From assembly GCA_020881915.1 (NCBI GenBank), contig JAJFPB010000002.1, forward strand, positions 6,386,938 through 6,450,937: a stretch of 64,000 bases of DNA, in the 5' to 3' direction. Origin of the DNA: Paramyrothecium sp. XJ0827. Lineage: Eukaryota; Ascomycota; Sordariomycetes; Hypocreales; Stachybotryaceae. The notes under the pieces are model-generated. The model did not search any database. It was not told the DNA's origin and saw nothing but the letters and a program-made list of their open reading frames with translations. A program made the translations under genes and the position numbers. This document shows, in pieces, positions 48,154 to 59,400 of this stretch; positions within the stretch are counted from its first letter, which is position 1, and every line of letters starts with the position of its first letter.

Positions 48154-48375
48154 CTGACCTTCTGGCTTCCTTGTACCCTGATCTTACTAATTAATCTTCT
48201 TAGTTAGCTCCTTGGCAATATACTTATCCCTACCTCTGACCTTCTGGCTACCCTAAAGAATTAATAATACCTTAAAAATATTATTTATAATATTTAGAAG
48301 GAGCGGAAATATAAGGTCCTAACCTTCCTTATGCCTTAATATCTAACCTTTCTTGTACCTTAATATCTAACTACT
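48154..48375 (+). repeat. Direct duplication A, copy 2
   Basis: Partner of 47610-47835, more RIP-like. Confidence 0.8.
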
Positions 48376-48589
48376 TTATACTCTGACTCTCTAACTGCCC
48401 TAACCTTCCGGCTGCCTTATATAGTACTATTTTACCTATAATATATTTCTTAGGTCTAGGGTAGATAGGAAATAGCCTATTTAATCTTCTAGCTACCTTA
48501 ATATCTAATTATTCTTATATCTTAATAACTAATCTTCCTTATATCTTAATATCTAATTATTTTATAATTACTTAATATATAAGAAATCT

Positions 48590-48845
48590 ATAAGAATATT
48601 ATAAGGATTTTAAAAGAATATTATAAAGGTTTTAAAAGAATATTATAAGGATTTTAAAAGAATAATAAAAGAATTTTAAAAGAATATTATAAAGGTTTTA
48701 AAAGAATAATAAAAGGATTTTAAAAAAATAATAAAATAATTTTAAAAGAATAATAAAATAATTTTAAAAGAATAATAAAAGGATTTTAAAAGAATAATAA
48801 AATAATTTTAAAAGAATAATAAAAGAATTTTAAAAAAATAATATT
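48590..48845 (+). repeat. 22-bp AT-rich tandem array
   Basis: About eleven copies of a 22-bp unit close to AAAAGAATAATAAAAGG plus ATTTT, almost free of C. It may be a RIP-mutated GC-poor satellite. Confidence 0.85.
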
Positions 48846-49015
48846 AGAAATTTATATTTATAATAATACTAAGATATTAAAGATTCTTTAGAGATAATAA
48901 TAATAATAATAAGAAACTATTAAAATTTAAAAAAGAATTATATCTTAGTTTAAATCTTTACTTAATTTATTATTTATTTTATAATACTTTCTAAAAAATA
49001 TATTTAATTTAAATC

Positions 49016-49230
49016 TTAAATTATAAATTCTTTTAAAAGAAATATAATATCTTTATAGAGATTTAAAGTTATAGTCTCTAAGAAAAAATTAATACCTTTC
49101 TAGCTCTACTAAAGAGCTAGAAAAGTATTAACTAATTATTATAATTTAATCCTAATATATAAAACGTAAGGTTACTATTTAAAGCCTCTAACTACCCTAT
49201 GCCCTAAGCTACTAGGTGCCCTATTGCATT
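49016..49230 (+). repeat. Direct duplication B, copy 1
   Basis: About 215 bp repeated at 49300-49514 (offset 283-284). Both contain TCTTTATAGAGATTTAAAGT and CCTTTCTAGCTCTACTAAAG. Confidence 0.82.
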
Positions 49231-49299
49231 AGGTGCCTTATGCCCCGAGCTCCTAGGTACCCTAAGCTACCTTATATCTTAACCTTTCTAATTAATCTT

Positions 49300-49514
49300 T
49301 AAATTATAAGATCTATTAAATAAAATATAATATCTTTATAGAGATTTAAAGTTATAATCTCTAAAAAAAGTACCTATACCTTTCTAGCTCTACTAAAGAG
49401 CTTAAAAGGTATAGATTAATTATTATAATTTAATCCTAATATATAAAGCTTAGGATTACTATCTGAAGCCTCTAGCTACCCTATGCCCTGAGCCACTGGG
49501 TGCCCTATTGCGCC
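49300..49514 (+). repeat. Direct duplication B, copy 2
   Basis: Partner of 49016-49230. The copy ends in GCCACTGGGTGCCC and leads into the GC-rich array that follows. Confidence 0.82.
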
Positions 49515-49810
49515 GGGTGCCTTGTGCCCTGAGCTGCTAGGTGCCCTGAGCTGCTAGGTGCCCTGCTGCGCTGGGTGCCCTATGCCCTGTTGCGCCGGTG
49601 CCCTATGCCCTGAGCCACTGGGTGCCCTGTTGCGCCGGGTGCCCTGTGCCCTAAGCCACTAGGTGCCCTATAGCGCTATTGGAATTAATTCCCTATTATT
49701 TCCTAATTATTTCCCCCCTTTAATTAGTATATATGCCCTGACCCTCCGGCTGCCTTGTGCCCTGACCCTCCGGCTGCCTTGTGCCCTGACCCTCCGGCTG
49801 CCTTGATATG
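49480..49810 (+). repeat. GC-rich GGTGCCCTG minisatellites
   Basis: Irregular tandem units GAGCCACTGGGTGCCC and TGCGCCGGGTGCCC to about 49675. After 60 bp of spacer there are three copies of a 24-bp unit containing CCCTGACCCTCCGGCTGCC (49735-49805), related to the 17-bp repeat. Confidence 0.8.
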
Positions 49811-50847
49811 CCTTACCCTAGAGGGCTAATATAGATATATGCCGGTTAGTCTTCTATTTATATGGCCGTAAGTTAATTTTTTTATTTTCCTATAGTAAAT
49901 AATTTTATAGAAAATCAAAAGTAGCCCTTAAAGCCATTATGGCATGGCCCCGGCTAAAAAGGGGTCAGTAAGTATATAAGGGGGGGTAGGCTCCTGCCCG
50001 GCCAGACTAACCCTTTGGGGGAAATCCGGTCCCTACCTAGCTGGCCTGACCCTCCGGGGGAAAGTCGGCTCCTATATTATAGGCCCCTTACTATACTATA
50101 TCTAGGGCCTTCCTAGTTATCTTTAGTGGGGTTATAGTCCTAATAGATATCCCTTGCTATTATATCTATTAGGTCTTTACCTCTATTAAACTTAGGAAAG
50201 CCTATAAGTTAGTATCTACTTAATAAGGAAAATACCTATAAATCTAGCTATATGTAGTATAACTACTAGGGATACCTAGCTATAGTTAAACTAAAGGTCT
50301 ATATTAGTTTAGCTACTAGAAGAGCCTTACTAGAGGTAATAAGGGAATAATACCTATAGAAGTAAGGTACTAAATAGGACTGAGCTTTATAGGTACCCTT
50401 GGGTTAGGTAGTATAGGCCTGATGCTATATCTGCCTAAATAATAAGCTAATGGAGCCCTAGAACTGAGGTTATTTACTAGATCTACTAGTAAGAGCTTTA
50501 TTTTAGCTGGGGAATGGGCCCCTAGAGCCGCTATAGGGTAGTTACTGGAGCAAGCGTAGGTTCCTTGGTTAGAAGGCCATATAAGTCTACTATCTGCCAG
50601 TAGGGGGCTGGGTTAGTAGCTAGGAGCCCCTTAATAACTGGGAGCCGCACTTAGCCCTACTATAAGTAGGTTAGGGCTTATATAGCTAATAACTATAGGC
50701 TATTAGCTAGTATAGGTAGCTAGGCTCTAGGGCCTAGTAGGTAGGTTAGGGGATACTTATACTTAGAGATACTATTCTAGAAATATTATAGCTAAAGCTA
50801 AAGTATAACTATAGAGATATACTGGGGTAACTAAGGGTTCTAGAGCA

Positions 50848-51080
50848 CTTAGAGAGATCCGGGGCACTTAGAGAGATCCGGGGCACTTAGTGGGCTGCGG
50901 GGCACTAAGAGGGTTCCGGGGCAATAGAAGTAATAGAGGGCATAGAGGCAACAGAGGGCATAGAGGCAACAGAGGGCATAGAGGCAATAGAGGACATAGA
51001 GGCAATAGAGGGATCTGGGGCACTTAGAGGGTTATAGTGCACTTAGAGGTAATAGAGGGCATAGAGGTAATAGAGGGATC
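50848..51080 (+). repeat. GGGGCACTTAGAG and AGAGGGCATAGAGGCAA tandem repeats
   Basis: Two tandem families in series. A 19-bp unit GAGATCCGGGGCACTTAGA occurs about four times (50848-50920). An 18-bp unit GAGGGCATAGAGGCAACA occurs about six times (50930-51080). They run directly up to the LTR. Confidence 0.82.
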
Positions 51081-51083
51081 TGG

Positions 51084-51696
51084 TGTAATAATTGGGGGTA
51101 GCCTTATACCGAAAGGTATAAGGTAACTAAGGATCACTGGGGTTTGTTTATCCTTAGATAGAATAATAGAAAAGTATCTAAAGTACATAAGAGGTTATTA
51201 CTAGTCTATAAGAGAATAGTACAGTAAAGGTTATCTTAGGGACTATATATTATTAATAGCTAGTAGGTTCTAATCTAGATATAATATATAGAACCTCCTA
51301 TTTATATATATAGTTCCCTTTTTCTAGAGTATATAGAAGAGCACTCCTTAGATTATAATATATAATACTCCTAGAAGTATTATAGAAGGTAATCCCTTCT
51401 AGTAGTACTTCTATACTCCTAGCCTTATTTATAGGAATCTTCTTCCCTATAGGTCCCTATCCTTATTAAATATTTTTCCTATTTCTATCCTTTTATTTCT
51501 AGCCTCTTATTTCTAGCCCTTCTTTTATACTAGTATCTAATTTAGGCTAGTATATTAAAGCTAGCCTATAGGTTATATTAGTAGTATAGGGACTAGCCTA
51601 TTCTAAGGCTAGTAGTATAAGGCTAGTATAGTATTTATATATTATATTATATAATATTCTATGGCTTAGTTATAATATTTAGATTAGGTTATAATA
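51084..51696 (-). repeat. LTR of the truncated Gypsy copy
   Basis: 613 bp. It begins TGTAATAATTGGGGGTAGCC and ends GGTTATAATA, the reverse complement of the LTRs at 111-733 and 7505-8127. Confidence 0.88.
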
Positions 51697-54210
51697 TAAT
51701 ACTTCTCTCTCTAAGGCTAAGTCTTATAACCTAGTATTAGATATACTTAAGATTATTAGTTCCTATTATATATATAGGTCTCTTCTCCCTTCCTTTATTC
51801 TTCTACTAGTATACTAATACTATATTAGGTTATATTAAAAAATCTAAATCCTAAAAAACTCTTAAGTATAAGTTATTATCTTATTTTACTATTATCTTTA
51901 GAGAGCCTACTAATATACTATATTCTTATTATTTTAAATATAAGTATAAATATAAATTTCCTTATAGGAAGACTTATTATAGTAAATATATTAGTTATAG
52001 TTATTCTTATAATAAGGTTCTTATTACTTCTTATTATTTATTCTCTATCTCTTTTACTTATACCTATATAATTTCTAACTTCTTTAGCTCTAGTAAATTA
52101 TCTTCTTAATTAATATAAGAGTTTATTTTATTAGGAGGAAAAGATAATAGTATTAGTTACTAAGGTAATTATAAAGTTAAATTAGATTTATATAGTATAT
52201 ACTAAGATTAAGGCAAAGAGTACTAAGTTATTTAATTATAGGATTACTAAGGCTAATACCAAGGCTTCCCCTATAGATATCTAGTAGTTAGTTAGATTAG
52301 TTTAGCTAGTAGGGGATTTTAGTATTATTAATTAGAATATAGCTAGTTTTAATTTTAATTCCCTATCTAAGTCTATATCTAGAACTAGGTAATTTTTTAT
52401 TTAGTATTTAGGAGGTACTTAGGGGGTTCTTAGGTATTTTTACTTTTATTATAGTTTTTTTATTTAATAAAATATAATTCTTTACTATTTTTAGTTTATT
52501 TATATATAAGGATTTATTCTACTTTATATTTTTCTTCTTCTATAAGTACCTTAATAGATTCTTTAGTAGATTTATTATTTAGTACTAGTTCTAGAAGTAC
52601 TATATAAAATACTAAGTAGTACTTTATTATATCTAGAAGTTCTAGCTTATAGTTAATATTCTTAATTCTATATAAGATCTTAAAGGATTTAAGTTTTTTA
52701 TAGTCTAGCTTATTACTTAGTTATATTATTTTTATATTTTTTCTAAGTAAGTAAACTATATTTTCCTCCTTAAAGATTAGCTCTAGTAATCTTTTTATAT
52801 TATAATATTTCTTTATTTTCTAATTTATAAATAAGATTTCTTATTTTATTATATTATATAGCTATTTAAGTTCTTTTGCCTTAATAATAGCTAGTTTATT
52901 AAGGGATTCTTTATATTTAGTATACTTAATAGTTAATTTAAATCTATAATTTATATAGAATAGTAATACTTTAGTAGTTTCTAATTTAGTGCTATTATAA
53001 TAGTATTATACTATAGGTAGCTATTTTACTTAATCCTCCTACTAGTAATTAATATAGTAGTAGAGATATTATTCTAAGATTTAATTTATATATTCTATTT
53101 ATTTATTTATCTATAGGTAGTAAATAGTACTTAGCTTATAGTTAATACCTAAGAGAGCTACTAGTTCTTACTAGAACTTAGATATAAATATAGATCCTTT
53201 ATTAGAAATAATTTCTTCTAGTATACTATATTAGCTTATAATATACTTATAAAAGTAATATATTATATCTTTAGTATTAGTTACCTTATTATAGGTAATA
53301 AAGTAGGTATATTTAGTAAACCTATTAATAATAATAAAAATACTATTATAGTTATCTTTAGAGCTTAGTTTCTTTAATTAGGGGAGCTTAATAATAAAGT
53401 CCTATAAGATTAATTACTAAGGTCTAGTTAGTACTAGTAGTAATTTAAGGTATTTATAAGGTTTATATCTTAAGGCTTTAGTCTTATTATAGATATTATA
53501 TTTTCTTATAACTCTTTTTATATCTTTCTTTATTTTGGGGTAGCTATATATTTAATATACTACTTCTGTGGTTTTTTTAATTCCCTTATATCTAATAGTA
53601 TAGTACCTATAGATCTTAGTAAGAATTTCTTCTTATATTTCTTCTAGAATCTATATTTAGTTATTATATATAGGTACTATACTATATTCTATATTTACTT
53701 CTATAGGTACTTCTATAATATATATAATATATTTTTTGCTTTATTCCCTGATTTTATTATATTACTTATCTTCTATTTTAATCTAGTAGGTTTTAACTAG
53801 GTTAATAGTTTTTTATTTATAGTTCCCTTCTAAGTTAAGATATAGTAGTTACTATATTACCTTAGGGATTTCTTATTTATATTTACTTTTTTAACTTAGT
53901 ATATTAATATATTTATTTTTAGATCCTTTCTAGTAAATAATCTTATAGTTAAAGAATATAAGTATTTCTATGTAGTAGACTTATTTAACTATTAGGGTTT
54001 AAATTATAGTAAAGTAAGTAATATTCTTATAATTAGTATAGATCTTAATCTTATATTCTATACTTATAAGGTAGTATTAGAATTCCTTAAATACTTTAAT
54101 AATTACTATAAATTCTTTATTATAAATAGGGTAGTAAAGTAAAGATCTAGTAATTTTCTTAGATTAGAAAGTAATAGGGTATAGAAGTTTATTATCTCCT
54201 ATTTACCTAT
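51084..54210 (-). mobile_element. Truncated inverted copy of the left Gypsy element
   Basis: Same family as 111-8127 in opposite orientation. It has its 3' LTR at 51084-51696, followed inward by the 3' internal region, chromodomain, integrase and the beginning of RNase H. Matching is traceable to the point equivalent to about 4926 of the left copy. Reverse transcriptase, Gag and the other LTR are missing. Heavily RIP-mutated. The break coincides with a 22-bp sequence that recurs at 56051-56072. Confidence 0.87.
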
Positions 54211-54226
54211 TACTTATGACTTGCGG
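54205..54226 (+). repeat. 22-bp direct repeat, left copy
   Basis: ACCTATTACTTATGACTTGC plus GG; matches 56051-56072 at 19 of 22 positions, two of the three differences being C/T. The pair brackets the RIP-mutated helicase copy. Confidence 0.8.
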
Positions 54227-54634
54227 ACTTGACTTAAGTTCTTAGTTAGATTATACTAATTTTCAAAATACACTAAGGAAATTAGAGTTAAGTCTATAGA
54301 GAGAATTAGAGTTAAATCTGTAGGGAGTTTTTATAAGGAAAACTTATAAAAATTAGATTATTAGAACCGCAATTAAATTTATAGTAGACTAGTATAATAT
54401 AAGTATATTATAGGTAGAATTAAAATTAAAAGTAAGATATAAAGTTTTAGTAATAAGGTTAAAAGCGGGTCTAAGCAATAGGTCCTAAGATTTATTAAGT
54501 ATAATTATTAAATAAGGGTTAGTACTAGAATAATTAATTAAGAGAACTATAAGAAGGGAAAGCTCCCTAGAAATAAGTATTTCTATTCTATATTATATAA
54601 GTATATAGAGGGGGGTTATTATATACTAGATACT
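54227..54634. other. AT-rich spacer
   Basis: RIP-like sequence between the 22-bp repeat and the helicase copy. No homology to the sequence upstream of the intact helicase was recognised. Confidence 0.4.
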
Positions 54635-56053
54635 ATAGATCTATTAGAACTATTTATTAAGCTACTTAAATACCTATTTATTATTTATAAGCTATATTAA
54701 TATATATATATTACTAATGAGATTAAGATATATTTATGGGTTTATTATTAGGTAATTAAGAAGAAAACCAGAAGTAAGATAATCTAAGAGATAAAGTTAA
54801 TTCTAGATATTATATTTATATAGAAGTAGTTATAATAATTCTTATTTCTAAGCTATATAGTGAAGCTAGTTCTATTTATTATACTACTAAAGTGCAATAG
54901 GAAATAATACCTATTATACCTATATATAGCTAGGGATAAGAAGAATAAAGGTTTATAGCGCCATTAGGTAGAGGAATATAATAGGAGTAGTAATTAGAGA
55001 TAAATTAATAATTTTAAGAGAAAGCTATAGGAAGAATAAGCCGTACTATAGACTATAGGTATTAGTTGCTAATGGTTTTTCCTATTCTATGCTAGTAGTA
55101 TATAGTTCGAAGTTCAAGAGCTAGGTAGTAAACTAGAGCTAGAAGCTAAGGAATAAGATATTATATAAAAGATTAAGGAGTTCTATAGTATATAAGAGTA
55201 GTAGTTTAAGGAAGCTAAGAAAGAAGATTAAATTAAAGAAGTAAACTAGAAATTTAAGGCTAATATATAGTTAAGTAGAATTAATTAGTTAGTCTATTTA
55301 AAGGGTTTAGATCGCAATATATTATAGGCTATAACTAGACCTATAGGGGATAAAGAGGGTATATTATAGTAGGTATATAATAGTTTAGATTATACTATGG
55401 AATAGTCTAGGGGTTTATACTACCTAAGTAAAGTTAGGTTAGCTATATTATTTGAAATTAACCGGCGAGAGGTTAGAAAGAAGTCTATATAACTATTTAA
55501 TAGGTAGATAGAAGATAATTTATAGGTATAATATAAGGAGGTATAGTATAAGATTATAAGTATATAGTACTAAATGTAGTAATAGGAAAATAAGAATAAA
55601 TAACTACTATATTAGTTTATAAGTATATAGTAGGTAGTATAGGATATATTTATATAGTATATATAAACCTATAATAAAGTATTCTAGGGCAAGAGTAAAC
55701 TAATAAATAATCTGCTATTAGATAAAGTAATTAATTAGTAGTATTTGGAGATAGTTATATTATTTTTAGATTATTAGGTAAGTAATAATAAATATTAGAA
55801 TACTATTATTAGTGTATTAGCTATATTAGGTATTTACAAAGATAGTAGTTAGTATAATCTATTAGATTATATATCTATTTTATTAGCTATAATTAAGGTG
55901 GCCTATATGTTTGCTATTAGGTAGGTATATTAGTAATATAAGGAAGAGGTGTAGTTAACTAGGCAGGTATATAATATAGAGGAGAGATTAGTATATAAGT
56001 ATATACTAGGTATATTCCCCTATATATAGAAAATGGTTTATAAGTTTATAACC
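54635..56053 (+). pseudogene. RIP-mutated 5' copy of the helicase gene
   Basis: Collinear with 56451-57865 of the neighbouring helicase gene (offset 1812-1816 bp). The start codon position reads ATA. Conserved anchors include GGTTCGAAGTTC-like (about 55109), TTTAGATCGCAATA and GAAAATGG/TTATAAGTTTATA at the end. Most differences are C-to-T or G-to-A, producing many stops. It covers roughly the first 470 codons: the OrsD-type zinc-finger region and the beginning of the middle region; no helicase motor. It stops abruptly at the second 22-bp repeat. Confidence 0.9.
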
Positions 56054-56072
56054 TATCACTTATGACTTGTGC
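56051..56072 (+). repeat. 22-bp direct repeat, right copy
   Basis: ACCTATCACTTATGACTTGT plus GC, partner of 54205-54226; base composition returns to normal immediately after it. Confidence 0.8.
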
Positions 56073-56450
56073 CATGGACTCAAAGGTTTTTGAAATTACA
56101 TACATTTTATTTTCGCGCTAATGAAACTGGCGTCCATGGTTTTTGCAAAGTGGCGTCTATGGTTTTTGGGTTAGACAGCAGTAAAATACATAATATATAT
56201 ATCAATAGAGAGCCACGATCTTGGAGACTAAGCACGTATGTTTTTATTTAAAATGAAGCAGAATTGCATTTCTGGTGGCCATCCGAAATTCGGCCCAAGT
56301 AAATGAAGTGAGGTTGAGAGTGGGTCCCGACGACCAGGAGGCCATGTTAAAGGGGATAGAGCCAGCCATAATAAAGGTAGAGATAACCCATTTCCATTTA
56401 AGTAATCCAACTTCAACCATTCATTGCCACCGATTAAGGGTTAAGTAAAA
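56073..56450 (+). promoter_or_regulatory. Upstream region of the helicase gene
   Basis: GC-normal 380 bp before the start codon. It contains two direct copies of TGGCGTCYATGGTTTTTG (56130-56177) and a related CCATGGACTCAAAGGTTTTTG (56072-56092). These could be regulatory repeats or the end of a small mobile element. Promoter function is inferred from position only. Confidence 0.35.
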
Positions 56451-59400
56451 ATGGAGGCATTCGGTCCATTCACAAAGTTACCCGAATATCCATTCATGCT
56501 TTGTAACCAATGTGAGCATGCATGTATTGCCGATGAGGTTCAGACGCATTTACGGAGACATCATCGAGATATTGATAGCAAGGAAAGGGCGAAGATCATC
56601 CAAGCGGTAAAGTTAATCCCGGGAATTATTTATGACCAGACGCAGTTAAGACAATACCCGTTGCCGGTGGAAGCCATCGAGCCGGTGCCAATCATCGCCA
56701 GGCCACAGCCAGATGGTATAAGATGTAATCAGTGCCCATATATTGTCCGACGAGAGAAGCATATGCGGGATCACGCCACGGATAAGCACCAGTGGAAAAA
56801 TGAACGGAGACAAGGCGATAGTTCCCGAAGAAGAACCCATCAAGCGGAGCGGCTTGTGCCATGGACGACCGGCGTTTATTGCCAACGGTTTTTCCGTCCC
56901 GAGCCGGCAGTGCATGGTTCGAAGTTCGAGAGCCAGGTGTTAAACCAGAGCCAGAAGCCGAGGAACGAGACATCATGCGAAAGATTGAGGAGTTCCACAG
57001 TACGCAAGAGCAGCGGTTCAAGGAAGCCGAGAAAGAAGATCGGATCGAAGAAGTGAACCAGAAATTCGAGGCCAACGCATGGTTGGGCAGGGTGGGTTGG
57101 TCAGTCCATTTGAAGGGTTTAGACCGCAATGCATTGCGGGCCATGACCGGACCCATCGGGGACGAAGAGGGTGTGTTGCGGCAGGTGTGCGAGAGTTTAG
57201 ACCGTACCATGGAATGGTCGAGGGGTTTATGCCGCCCGAGCAAAGTTGGGACAGCCGCGTTATTCGAAATCAACCGGCGAGAAGTTGGGAAGAAACCCGC
57301 ACAACCGTTTGAAGGGCGGATGGAAGATGATTCATGGATACGATATAAGGAGGTATGGCGCAAGATCACAAGCATATGGTACCGAACGCAGCAACAGGAA
57401 GACGAGGACGAACGACCGCCGTATCAGTTCACGAGCGCACAGCAGGCAGCGTGGGATGCATTCATACAGCATGCACGAACCCGCGACGAAGCGTTCCAGG
57501 GCAAGAGTAAACCAACAAACAATCCGCCATCGGATGGAGCAATTGATCGGCAGTGTTTGGAGATGGTTATGTTGTTTTTGGATCATCAGGTGGGCGATAA
57601 TGAACATCAGAATGCCATTGTTAGCGCGTTGGCCGTATTAGGCATTCGCGAAGATGGTGGTTGGTACGACCCGTCGGATTATACACCCGTTTTGTCAGCC
57701 GTGATCAAGGTGGCCCGCATGTTTGCCATCGGTTGGGCATATCGGCAACGCGAGGAAGAGGTGCAGTTAACCAGGAGGGTGCACAATATGGAGGAGAGAT
57801 TAGCACGCGAGCGTACGCCGGGCATGTTCACCCGCGTACGGAAAATGGTTCGTAAGTTTATGACCCGTGTCGGCGACGGACGATCAGAACAACCCGGCCC
57901 GATGGATTGGATATTGGAGACACGGACATACGGCATGCACATTCGGTTCAATACAACGGCGGGCGGCAGCATCGATTGGAAGGAGAGCAAGTCCAATACA
58001 AGCGAACCAAGTTCACAATGGGTCAATTAACGGAAATGATACACGCCGTCGTCGTCGAGGCGAGGGAGTTATTATGCAAGTTGGCCATGGTTGACGGCAG
58101 CGAAGAAGGGTTCAGCAAGTTACCGCATATCCCGTGGGATCGTGTGGAGGACGACAATAGCGAGGACAAGGTGGGTTATTCGTTTTTAGAGGACAGCCGC
58201 AACACATGGTTGGAGCAAGGCAAGGGTTGGGTATTCACACGGTTGGTTCAGCGCAAGGAACTGCAAAAAGAATGGATTTCGACCGATGAAAAGCAAAAGC
58301 ATCCGTACAAAAAGAAGGCATTGCAGGAGTACAGCAAAATATTGGAGCGGTTCCGGGAGTTGATGTGGTTTTTGAAGCATTTATTGTCAATGCCCGCGCG
58401 ATTATGGGAAATTTTAGGAATACGGTATAAGAACACCAGCAACGGCGGCACACGCAACATTTTTATCCACAACGGCGACGTATGTTTCGTTACAGCATAC
58501 CATAAAAATTTCCAGCAAACGGGCCAGGCGAAAATCATTCACCGTTTTATACCCAGAGAGGTTGGGGAATTATTGGTTTGGTATTTGTGGTTGGTGTTGC
58601 CGTTTTGGCAGCAGGTGCAGGGTATGGTCAAGGGTGCAGACCAAGTAAGCCCATTTTTATGGAGCGAAGAGATCGCATACCGCAAGCGGCACCACAACAG
58701 CGACGAAGACGAGGGATATAGCAGCGAGGAGGAAGGAGAAAGGGAGTTTGGAGAAGAAAAAGGGTAGTACGGACGGAATTGGCAACAAGGAGAGTTTGGC
58801 ACAAGCAAGGTCAAGTCGGGCAAGTCGGTCAAGTCAGGTAGGTCGGTCAAGTCGGTCAAGCCAGTCGGAAGACGAAGGCATCGATATGACCATACCCGTT
58901 GAATGGAAGAATTGGGTGGGGAAAGAAAATGGACACCGGATCGGGCGCGGCGAATTTTACAGCAGATCAGCCAGCGATTAATGGGTTGTCGGTTGAATAT
59001 CAGCGTATGGCGGCACATCGCCATCGCGATATCCAACCGGTATTTAGGAGGCAAGTTTGCAAAGAGGGTGGGAGAAGACGGGGTGGAATACGAAGACGAG
59101 GACGGGATCGACAATGACGCGGCGGATTTACAGGCCGGCCACCAATCGCATATCGCGGGTATAATTTATGCGCGAGAGTTACAACAAGGGTTAGGAGGCA
59201 CAGCGCGGATGCGGGAGGAATTCCGGAACATCAGCCACGAGTTACATCGATTTTTCGGGTTCGGTACAGGGGCGAGTGCGCAGGGCGGGCGGAAGCGCAA
59301 GCGAGATCAGTTCGAAAGCGAGCGGGAGGAAGGGCGATTCCGACGATTACATCGGTTACGGCAAGTCGATATTTCCGGACAGTTACAGCAGATGATGGGA

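Larger units (their letters stand above)
47090..51083. repeat. Composite minisatellite region without genes
   Basis: Four kilobases with no reading frame of note. It alternates GC-rich tandem repeats and AT-rich RIP-like stretches. It contains 17-bp arrays, a 22-bp AT array, two pairs of longer direct duplications, a GGTGCCCTG-type array, and short tandem units next to the LTR at 51084. Around 49960-50110 and 50400-50720 there are unique G/C islands of unknown origin. Confidence 0.7.
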
